Position numbers and translations under genes: made by a program
Notes under the pieces: generated by a model
The model's database searches: none
Told to the model about the DNA's origin: nothing
The model's input: only the letters and a program-made list of their open reading frames with translations
Shown: positions 1 to 5,284 of the stretch, in pieces
Layout of the letters: each line of letters opens with the position of its first letter
Numbering within the stretch: the first letter of the stretch is position 1
From: Desulfovibrionaceae bacterium UBA930
Lineage (GTDB): Bacteria > Desulfobacterota > Desulfovibrionia > Desulfovibrionales > Desulfovibrionaceae
NCBI GenBank assembly: GCA_002293605.1
Contig: DBDO01000133.1
Span: 1,042-9,648 of the forward strand
Length of the DNA stretch: 8,607 bases
Reading direction: 5' to 3'

Positions 1-83
1 CCGAAAACAACCCCATCTATATTCAATGAGCGCTTTTCCAGGGCATCCGTGGAGACGATGGTAAATCTATCGTTTAAACGCAT
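1..83 (-). CDS. Probable N-terminus of an unidentified protein, cut by the left edge
   Basis: Read on the minus strand from an ATG at 83-81, the frame is open to the window edge and begins MRLNDRFTIVSTDALEK, with 27 residues visible. The composition is that of an ordinary soluble protein start, with no signal peptide or membrane segment. The competing plus-strand frames across the same bases are broken by stops or look unlike protein. I do not recognise the family. There is no convincing Shine-Dalgarno sequence upstream; the nearest purine-rich piece is a GAG about 12 nt before the ATG. If real, the gene is divergent from korD and shares the 84-282 spacer with it. A 25-bp imperfect palindrome (64-88) covers its first codons. 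The fragment is short, so the call rests on reading-frame quality only. Confidence 0.45.
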   Translation of the reverse strand, partial: MRLNDRFTIVSTDALEKRSLNIDGVVF

Positions 84-88
84 AGATT
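64..88. repeat. Imperfect palindrome across the start of the edge gene
   Basis: A perfect 10-bp palindrome CGTTTAAACG (71-80) is flanked by inverted arms AATCTAT (64-70) and ATAGATT (82-88), with one unpaired base at 81. All but that one base obey two-fold symmetry. There is no T-run next to it, so it does not look like a terminator. The shape fits a dimeric repressor's operator, and it would lie on the start codon at 83-81 of the minus-strand edge gene. I do not recognise the motif; it does not resemble Rex, Fur or FNR sites. The symmetry is seen in the sequence; the operator role is a guess. Confidence 0.4.
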
Positions 89-282
89 GTTGCGGCTCTA
101 GGAAAATAAGGTGCCTTTACCCCGAGATCACCCCTTGACGACCTTGACGATTACGGTCTACAGGCGCATTCTGTCTTCGCTTGCAATGTGCCGGAAAGTT
201 CTGAATACACGCGCGTAAAAACCATTTTATGCAATGAACTTGCCCCTATGCAGGTAAAAAAAGCCTAACACGGAGATAAGAT
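84..282. other. Intergenic region upstream of korD
   Basis: About 200 bp lie between the probable divergent edge gene and korD. No frame here reads like a protein. The region should hold the promoter of the kor genes, but I could not pick a convincing -35/-10 pair: TTGACG occurs at 135-140 and again at 144-149, and TTGCAA at 181-186, yet none is followed at 16-18 bp by a good -10 hexamer. A tandem 9-bp repeat lies at 133-150. The korD ribosome-binding site GGAG (272-275) is 7 nt before its ATG. Confidence 0.5.
133..150 (+). repeat. Two tandem copies of the 9-mer CCTTGACGA
   Basis: CCTTGACGA occurs at 133-141 and again, exactly and without a gap, at 142-150. The 9-bp period puts the two copies on nearly the same face of the helix. 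It lies about 130-150 bp before the korD start. It could be a pair of activator half-sites or a duplicated -35 element, but nothing beyond the repeat itself supports either reading. Confidence 0.35.
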
Positions 283-507
283 ATGGATCCTGTTTCAATC
301 AGAGCACAGTGGTGTAAAGGCTGTGGCATCTGCGTGGCGTTCTGCCCAAAAAAAGCGTTGAGGCTGGAGAATGAAAAGGCTGTACATAATCCGGAGTTGT
401 GTATTCTGTGCGGCATGTGCGAACTCTACTGCCCCGATCTTGCCGTGACCGTGGATAAAAGCCAGAAGAAACCTCAAGCGACACGAGAGGTGGCCAATGA
501 GTCATAA
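283..507 (+). CDS. korD: 2-oxoglutarate:ferredoxin oxidoreductase, delta (ferredoxin) subunit KorD
   Basis: This is a 74-residue cytoplasmic ferredoxin-like subunit that carries electrons from the TPP/iron-sulfur core of the 2-oxoacid oxidoreductase to external ferredoxin. Two CxxCxxCxxxCP motifs are visible, one starting at Cys-11 (CKGCGICVAFCP) and one at Cys-40 (CILCGMCELYCP), enough for two [4Fe-4S] clusters. Length and motif spacing are typical of KorD/VorD. The ATG is set by GGAG at 272-275 with a 7-nt spacer. Its last 11 bases overlap the start of korA, so the two are probably translationally coupled. The tail after residue 60 is polar and lysine-rich. The assignment as a 2-oxoacid oxidoreductase delta subunit is firm; 2-oxoglutarate rather than branched-chain 2-oxoacids as substrate is inferred from the downstream sucCD. 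Confidence 0.9.
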   Translation: MDPVSIRAQWCKGCGICVAFCPKKALRLENEKAVHNPELCILCGMCELYCPDLAVTVDKSQKKPQATREVANES

Positions 508-1657
508 GACTACGCCCGATATTTGTTTCGTCCAGGGCAATGAGGCTTGCGTTCGCGGCGCATTGTATGCTGGCCTGCGTTTTTTCGCGGGCTACCCCAT
601 CACCCCGTCCACAGAAATAGCCGAACACCTGGCGGAGCAGCTTCCCCGCGCGGGAGGGCGCTTTATCCAGATGGAGGATGAAATCGCTTCCATGTGCGCG
701 GTATGCGGGGCCTCGCTGGCCGGGGCCAAGGCCATGACCGCCACCAGCGGTCCCGGCTTCTCCCTCAAACAGGAAGCCATCGGCTACGCCGTAATGACGG
801 AGATCCCCTGCGTGGTCGTCAACGTGCAGCGCGCCGGCCCTTCCACCGGTCTGGCCACCAAAGTGGCGCAGGGCGACGTGAATCAGGCCCGCTGGGGCAC
901 GCATGGCGATCACTCCATCGTGGTTCTCACCGCTTCTTCAGTACAGGACGTTTTCAACGTGACGATCGAGGCCTTCAACATTGCTGAAACCTACCGCACG
1001 CCCGTTATCCTGCTTTTTGACGAGGTTGTGGGGCATATGCGTGAAAAGCTGGTCATTCCGCCGGAGGGGGAAATCCCTGTGGTGCAGAGACTGCGCACCG
1101 AGGTCAAGCCGGGGGTCAATTATCACCCCTACCTGCCGCGAGAGGACGGACGGCTGCCCATGTCCGACTTCGGCGGCGCGCACCGTTACAACGTTACCGG
1201 GCTGTATCACGACATATGGGGATTCCCCACCGAAAATCCGGAGCAGGTGGACAAGCTCATTCACCATCTGGTGGACAAGCTCGAAAACCGCGCCGAAAAG
1301 CTGGCTCTCTGGAAGGAATATTATGTGGAAGATGCCGAGCATCTGCTCATTTCCTACGGCTCTTCCGCGCGCAGCGCGCGTCATCTGGTGGAAACCCGCC
1401 GCGCCAAGGGCGACCGTATCGGTCTTCTGGAACTCCAGACCCTGTGGCCCTTCCCGGCGCAGCTGGTGCGCGAGAAGACCGCCAAGGCCAAGAATATCTT
1501 TATGGTAGAGATGAATATGGGACAGGTGCTGGCGCAGGTGAAGCAGGTGGTGCAGCGTCCTGACCGCGTATTCCTTGTGAATAGCATGGACGGACAGATG
1601 GTGACGCCCGCTGATATAGGAAAAATCATGCGCGTCGTTGAAGGGAGGGGTTTCTGA
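497..1657 (+). CDS. korA: 2-oxoglutarate:ferredoxin oxidoreductase, alpha subunit KorA
   Basis: This 386-residue protein is the alpha subunit of the CoA-acylating 2-oxoacid:ferredoxin oxidoreductase. It holds the pyrimidine-binding half of the TPP site and the swapped transketolase C-terminal domain. Visible family motifs are GYPITPSTE (32-40), MEDEIAS (59-65), TSGPGFSL (83-90), QRAGPSTGL (111-119) and QGDVNQARWGTHGDH (125-139). The C-terminal part carries the IGLLELQTLWPFP strand typical of KorA/VorB. Length is normal, with no ferredoxin or gamma domain fused on, so this is a four-subunit enzyme. AGAGG at 486-490 lies 6 nt before the ATG, inside korD. The stop overlaps the korB start by one base (TGATG). 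With sucCD downstream the likely reaction is 2-oxoglutarate + CoA + oxidised ferredoxin to succinyl-CoA + CO2 + reduced ferredoxin; a 2-oxoisovalerate enzyme is the main alternative. Confidence 0.92.
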   Translation: MSHKTTPDICFVQGNEACVRGALYAGLRFFAGYPITPSTEIAEHLAEQLPRAGGRFIQMEDEIASMCAVCGASLAGAKAMTATSGPGFSLKQEAIGYAVMTEIPCVVVNVQRAGPSTGLATKVAQGDVNQARWGTHGDHSIVVLTASSVQDVFNVTIEAFNIAETYRTPVILLFDEVVGHMREKLVIPPEGEIPVVQRLRTEVKPGVNYHPYLPREDGRLPMSDFGGAHRYNVTGLYHDIWGFPTENPEQVDKLIHHLVDKLENRAEKLALWKEYYVEDAEHLLISYGSSARSARHLVETRRAKGDRIGLLELQTLWPFPAQLVREKTAKAKNIFMVEMNMGQVLAQVKQVVQRPDRVFLVNSMDGQMVTPADIGKIMRVVEGRGF

Positions 1658-2457
1658 TGTCTGTGAACAATTACATCCGTGAACGTTTTTTCCCGCATCT
1701 CTGGTGTCCCGGTTGCGGGCACGGCACCATTCTGAATGCCCTTCTGCGTACCGTGGAGTCCCTCGGCATAGATAAATCCAACATGTGCATGGTGTCGGGC
1801 ATAGGTTGCTCCGCCCGTATTTCCGGCTATGTGGATTTTCACAGTATGCACTCCATGCACGGGCGCGCTCTGGCCTGCGCTACGGGCATCAAAATGATCA
1901 AGCCCGAGCTTAATGTTGTGGTGCCCATGGGCGACGGCGATGCCATGGCCATAGGCGGCAACCACTTTATCCATGCCTGCCGCCGCAATATCGACATGGT
2001 GGCCATTATCATGAACAACCGCATCTACGGTATGACCGGCGGGCAGTATTCGCCGCTTTCCGGCAGCGGCATACTGGCCACCACCGCTCCCTACCGCAGC
2101 ATCGACAGGGAATTCGACGCCACACAGCTGGCCATGGGCGCGGGAGCGACCTTTGTAGCCCGCACCACGGCCTTTCATGTGAAGGAAATAGGCTCCCTGC
2201 TTAAAAAAGCCTTTGAACACAAGGGCTTTTCCGTGGTGGAGGTTCTCACGCAGTGCCCCACCTATTTCGGACGCAAGAACAAGTTCGGCGGCCCGGTGCA
2301 GATGCTCGAGTGGTATCGTGACAACACCGCGCCCCTGGGCTCGAAAAAACTGGAAGAAAACAGCGATCTCATTCCGCGCGGCGTTTTCCGGCAGGTGGAT
2401 GCCCCGGAATACTGCGCCGAATACGCAAAAATAGTTGAAAAGGCCCATAAGGAGTAA
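1657..2457 (+). CDS. korB: 2-oxoglutarate:ferredoxin oxidoreductase, beta (TPP-binding) subunit KorB
   Basis: This 266-residue subunit binds the pyrophosphate end of thiamine pyrophosphate and a proximal [4Fe-4S] cluster. The TPP motif is GDGDAMAIG (92-100) with the downstream NNRIYGMTGGQ (120-130). Likely cluster ligands are Cys-17 and Cys-20 (CPGCGHG), Cys-51 (GIGCSARI) and Cys-200 (TQCPTYFGR), the usual four-cysteine set of beta subunits. Length is normal for KorB. The start is supported by GGAGG at 1644-1648 with an 8-nt spacer and by the one-base overlap with the korA stop. korC starts 4 nt after its stop. KorA and KorB together form the catalytic core in the cytoplasm. Confidence 0.93.
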   Translation: MSVNNYIRERFFPHLWCPGCGHGTILNALLRTVESLGIDKSNMCMVSGIGCSARISGYVDFHSMHSMHGRALACATGIKMIKPELNVVVPMGDGDAMAIGGNHFIHACRRNIDMVAIIMNNRIYGMTGGQYSPLSGSGILATTAPYRSIDREFDATQLAMGAGATFVARTTAFHVKEIGSLLKKAFEHKGFSVVEVLTQCPTYFGRKNKFGGPVQMLEWYRDNTAPLGSKKLEENSDLIPRGVFRQVDAPEYCAEYAKIVEKAHKE

Positions 2458-2461
2458 TGCC

Positions 2462-3007
2462 ATGGAAAAATATCGCTTTTTATTGTCCGGCTCCGGTGGG
2501 CAGGGCGTGATCACCATGGCCATCATTCTTGCCGAGGCGGCAGCCATCTACGAAGACCGTGTGGCCGTACAGTCCCAGTCCTATGGCCCTGAAGCGCGCG
2601 GCGGCGCCACCCGCTCGGACGTGATCCTTTCCGACAGTGAGATCTATTTCCCCAAGGTGAATCAGCCCAATGTTCTTGTGGCGCTGACCAATGAGGCGGC
2701 CAACAAGTACCTGGGGCTCATCCTGCCCGGTGGGCTGTGTCTCTTTGACAGCGAACTGGTGCAGCCTTCCGCCAAGGTGGACTTTATCCACTACGGCATA
2801 CCCATGTTCCGCGCCGTAAAGGAAAAATTCGGCAGAACACAGGCCTACAACGTGTGCGTGCTGGGCGCTCTGGCTACCATTACCGGCGCAGTGCGGCTGG
2901 AATCGCTGGAGAAAGTGCTGAACTCACGTTTTGCCTCCGCTCACCATGCCGCCAACAAGCAGGCTCTGGAACTGGGAGCTGAACTGGCGAGGCCTCTGCT
3001 GGCATAA
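2462..3007 (+). CDS. korC: 2-oxoglutarate:ferredoxin oxidoreductase, gamma subunit KorC
   Basis: This 181-residue gamma subunit is the CoA-handling domain of 2-oxoacid:ferredoxin oxidoreductases. Near the N-terminus it shows the glycine-rich GSGGQGV (10-16), followed by the family signature QSQSYGPEARGGATRSD (37-53). The frame stays open upstream to a TTG at 2435, but AAGGAG at 2449-2454 sits 7 nt before ATG 2462, and that start gives the normal family N-terminus MEKYRFLLSG. The gene begins 4 nt after korB and is the last kor subunit. It is followed by the only sizeable gap in the plus-strand run, which contains two hairpins before sucC. Confidence 0.93.
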   Translation: MEKYRFLLSGSGGQGVITMAIILAEAAAIYEDRVAVQSQSYGPEARGGATRSDVILSDSEIYFPKVNQPNVLVALTNEAANKYLGLILPGGLCLFDSELVQPSAKVDFIHYGIPMFRAVKEKFGRTQAYNVCVLGALATITGAVRLESLEKVLNSRFASAHHAANKQALELGAELARPLLA

Positions 3008-3010
3008 ATG

Positions 3011-3043
3011 CGGATACAAATTGCGGGAAGCAATTTGTATCCG
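3011..3043 (+). repeat. Perfect 14-bp hairpin just after korC
   Basis: The arm CGGATACAAATTGC (3011-3024) is exactly complementary to GCAATTTGTATCCG (3030-3043), with a 5-nt GGGAA loop, starting 4 nt after the korC stop. The stem is AT-rich in the middle and is not followed by a U-run, so it is not a standard intrinsic terminator. A 3'-end stabiliser, an RNase processing site or a dispersed intergenic repeat would all fit. An imperfect copy of the left arm (CGGAATACGAAT) follows directly at 3042-3053 and runs into the second hairpin. Confidence 0.75.
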
Positions 3044-3051
3044 GAATACGA

Positions 3052-3085
3052 ATCAGGCGGCGAAGACGTGTCTTTGCCGCCTGAT
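3052..3085 (+). repeat. Second hairpin in the korC-sucC gap
   Basis: The arms 3052-3066 and 3071-3085 form a 15-bp stem with one G-U wobble (G3062 with T3075) and a CGTG tetraloop. It starts 8 nt after the first hairpin and has a GC-rich base. The following bases are purine-rich (GTCGGGAGCAGAGAG) rather than a U-run, so factor-independent termination is unlikely. Together the two stems should be a strong block to 3'-5' exonucleases for the korDABC part of a transcript, or could set different levels of kor and suc mRNA. Confidence 0.72.
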
Positions 3086-3152
3086 GTCGGGAGCAGAGAG
3101 AGGGGGTTACCCATCCCTGTCCCGGATCAACTGACCTTATAAGGATAGAATC

Positions 3153-4316
3153 ATGAATGTGCATGAGTATCAGGCAAAATCGCTGCTGGCGCAGTTCAAC
3201 ATTCCCGTGCCCCAGGGAGGCCTCGCGGAAACTCCGGCGCAGGCCCGCGCTGTGGCTGAAACGTTGCCCGGCCCTGTGTGGGTGGTCAAGGCCCAGATCC
3301 ATGCGGGCGGGCGCGGCAAAGGAGGCGGCGTCAAGGTCTGCAAGAGTCTGGACGCCGTGGAGGAGGCCGCCGGGGCCATTCTCGGCATGCAGCTGGTAAC
3401 GCACCAGACAGGCCCCGAAGGTAAAAAGGTACACAAGGTATGGGTGGAGCAGGGCACCAATGTGGCGCGGGAGCTGTATCTTGCCGTGGTGCTGGACAGG
3501 ACGGCCCAATGCCTTTCGGTGATGGCTTCCCCCGATGGCGGCATGGATATTGAGGAGGTGGCGCAAAATACGCCGGATCATATTCATATCGTGCGGCTGG
3601 ACGGCAGTCATTCCATCTGGCCGTTCCAGGCGCGCGCTCTCTTTGCGGGGTGCGGCCTGAATCCCAAACAGGTGAATGCCGCCGCCGCGCTCGCGATGAA
3701 TCTGGTCAGGCTGGCCGTGGCCAAGGACGCGGTGCTGGTTGAAATCAACCCTCTGGCGGTGACGGATGCGGGCGATATAGTGGCCCTGGACGCCAAGATG
3801 AATTTTGATGAAAGCGCTCTCAAACGGCACCCCGATGTGGCGGCCATGGAAGACCAGGAGGAATGCGATCCGCTGGAATTCAAGGCGCGGCAGCTCGGCG
3901 TGAACTATGTGCGCCTCGGCGGTTATGTGGGTACCATGGTCAACGGGGCCGGACTGGCCATGGCCACCATGGACGCCATCAAGAATGCCGGGGCTGAGCC
4001 CGCCAACTTCCTGGACGCGGGCGGCGGAGCCAATGAAGAGATGGTGGCCGCCGGTTTTGAGGTGATGCTGTCCGATCCCCATGTGCGCGGCATATTGATA
4101 AATATTTTTGGGGGTATCCTGCATTGTGACGTTGTGGCCAGCGGCGTTGTGAACGCGGCCCGCAAGGTCAACCTGCAACTGCCGCTGGTGGTGCGTCTTG
4201 AAGGCACGAATGTGGAGGCCGGACGTAAAATTCTTGCTGAAAGCGGCCTGAACTTCCAGACCGCTACATCCATGGCGGAAGCGGCGCGTAAAATCGCTGA
4301 CGCCACGAGGGGTTAA
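3153..4316 (+). CDS. sucC: Succinyl-CoA synthetase (ADP-forming), beta subunit SucC
   Basis: This is the 387-residue nucleotide-binding subunit of succinate-CoA ligase, which interconverts succinyl-CoA + ADP (or GDP) + Pi with succinate + ATP (or GTP) + CoA. The N-terminal ATP-grasp domain starts with MNVHEYQAK and has Lys-46 and the glycine loop GGRGKGGGV (52-60). The metal-site region follows as VEINPLAV (196-203) and Asp-214. The C-terminal ligase-CoA domain shows VNGAGLAM (263-270), EPANFLDAGGGA (282-293) and NIFGGI (317-322). Length is standard. One departure is GGILHCD at 320-326, where E. coli SucC has Arg before CD. AAGGA (3141-3145) lies 7 nt before the ATG, within the palindrome CCTTATAAGG (3135-3144). 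sucD follows after 2 nt. Placement after korDABC points to use of KorABCD's succinyl-CoA, or its supply to it. Confidence 0.95.
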   Translation: MNVHEYQAKSLLAQFNIPVPQGGLAETPAQARAVAETLPGPVWVVKAQIHAGGRGKGGGVKVCKSLDAVEEAAGAILGMQLVTHQTGPEGKKVHKVWVEQGTNVARELYLAVVLDRTAQCLSVMASPDGGMDIEEVAQNTPDHIHIVRLDGSHSIWPFQARALFAGCGLNPKQVNAAAALAMNLVRLAVAKDAVLVEINPLAVTDAGDIVALDAKMNFDESALKRHPDVAAMEDQEECDPLEFKARQLGVNYVRLGGYVGTMVNGAGLAMATMDAIKNAGAEPANFLDAGGGANEEMVAAGFEVMLSDPHVRGILINIFGGILHCDVVASGVVNAARKVNLQLPLVVRLEGTNVEAGRKILAESGLNFQTATSMAEAARKIADATRG

Positions 4317-4318
4317 CA

Positions 4319-5194
4319 ATGAGTATACTTGTCAATGCGGATACCAAGGTTCTTGTGCAAGGCATTACCGGCAAAGAAGGCACATTTCATACGGAGCAGA
4401 TGCTTTCCTACGGCACCAGGATTGTGGGCGGATGCACGCCCGGCAAGGGCGGCCAGACGGTTCTGGGCTTGCCGGTGTTTGATTCTGTGGCTGAAGGCGT
4501 GGCCGCCACCGGCGCGGATGTAAGCGTTATCTTTGTGCCGGCGGCTCTGGCCGCTGATGCGGCCTGTGAGGCGGCAGAAGCGGGAATCAAGCTCGTAGTG
4601 CTTATTGCCGAGCATATTCCCGTACTGGACATGGTGCGGGCCAAGAGCTTTCTGAAGACCAAAGGCGCTCAGCTCATCGGCCCCAACTGCCCCGGCATCA
4701 TCAGCCCCGAGCAGTGCAAGATAGGCATTATGCCCGGCTACATACACAAAAGAGGCCATATAGGTCTCATCAGCCGTTCCGGCACCCTCACGTATGAGGC
4801 CGTACACCAGCTTACGGCGCAGGGCCTGGGACAGAGCACCTGCGTGGGCATAGGCGGCGATCCCATCCCCGGTCTCTACTTCGTGGAGTTGCTGGAAATG
4901 TTCCGCAATGACCCGGAAACCCACGCGGTATGCGTTATCGGCGAAATTGGCGGTGACGGCGAGGAACGCGCTGCCGCCTATATCAAGGAAACCAAGTATC
5001 CCAAGCCCGTTTTCGGCTTCATCGCGGGGCTCACAGCTCCTGCGGGCAAGCGTATGGGGCATGCCGGGGCCATTATCAGCGGCTCCAAGGGCCGGGGAGA
5101 AGACAAGGTGGCCGCGCTCACCGACGCGGGCGTCACCGTCATCCATGATCTGGGCTCTTTCGGCGAGACCGTGGCGCAACACCTCAAGAAGTAG
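4319..5194 (+). CDS. sucD: Succinyl-CoA synthetase, alpha subunit SucD
   Basis: This 291-residue subunit binds CoA and carries the catalytic phosphohistidine of succinate-CoA ligase. The N-terminal CoA-binding Rossmann domain has GITGKEGTFHTEQM (15-28). The middle has IGPNCPGIISP (120-130) and SRSGTLTYE (152-160). The phosphohistidine is His-248 in KRMGHAGAI (244-252), followed by SGSKGRGEDK. Length and motif order match SucD. GAGGGG at 4307-4312, inside the end of sucC, lies 6 nt before the ATG, and the two genes are 2 nt apart, as expected for a 1:1 complex. The gene ends the plus-strand run and is followed by a hairpin at 5230-5256. Confidence 0.96.
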   Translation: MSILVNADTKVLVQGITGKEGTFHTEQMLSYGTRIVGGCTPGKGGQTVLGLPVFDSVAEGVAATGADVSVIFVPAALAADAACEAAEAGIKLVVLIAEHIPVLDMVRAKSFLKTKGAQLIGPNCPGIISPEQCKIGIMPGYIHKRGHIGLISRSGTLTYEAVHQLTAQGLGQSTCVGIGGDPIPGLYFVELLEMFRNDPETHAVCVIGEIGGDGEERAAAYIKETKYPKPVFGFIAGLTAPAGKRMGHAGAIISGSKGRGEDKVAALTDAGVTVIHDLGSFGETVAQHLKK

Positions 5195-5229
5195 GCACGC
5201 GCCGGCGTTTTCCATGCTATAAAAGACGG

Positions 5230-5256
5230 GAAGGGGAAGGCAATGCCTTCCCCTTC
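5230..5256. terminator. Symmetrical hairpin between convergent sucD and flxA, likely bidirectional terminator
   Basis: GAAGGGGAAGGCA (5230-5242) and TGCCTTCCCCTTC (5244-5256) are perfect inverted arms around one base, giving an 11-bp stem with a CAATG loop. On the minus strand the stem is followed within a few bases by TCTTTTAT, a reasonable U-tract for ending the flx transcript. On the plus strand the following bases are GTTGTG, with TTTTT only at 5270-5275, so termination after sucD is less certain. It lies 35 nt after the sucD stop and 28 nt after the flxA stop. Confidence 0.75.
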
Positions 5257-5284
5257 GTTGTGTATGCACGTTTTTCTTGTGGCA

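Noticed and set aside
1..138. Plus-strand open frame running from the window edge to a TGA at 136-138
   Set aside because: The translation is cysteine- and arginine-rich without protein-like patterning, and the opposite-strand frame at 3-83 reads better.
84..282. Sigma-70 or sigma-54 promoter in the korD upstream region, and a minus-strand TAAAAT -10 at 224-229
   Set aside because: No -35/-10 pair has both a good match and a 16-18 bp spacer, and no GG-N10-GC element was seen; the minus-strand -10 has only a weak -35.
2435..2461. TTG start for korC at 2435
   Set aside because: ATG 2462 has AAGGAG at the right distance and gives the normal family N-terminus.
1381..2547. 388-codon minus-strand frame opposite korA, korB and korC
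   Set aside because: It lies over three well-supported genes with clear motifs and has no recognisable domain.
3011..3085. Intrinsic terminators after korC
   Set aside because: Neither stem is followed by a U-run, and sucC begins shortly after with no clear promoter of its own.
2880..4319. 479-codon open frame on the minus strand opposite sucC
   Set aside because: It is antisense to the full length of sucC, crosses both hairpins, is rich in His/Gly/Arg as expected of a shadow of GC-rich coding sequence, and resembles no protein family.
4313..5269. 318-codon minus-strand frame opposite sucD
   Set aside because: It mirrors sucD across its whole length, runs through the intergenic hairpin and has no family features.
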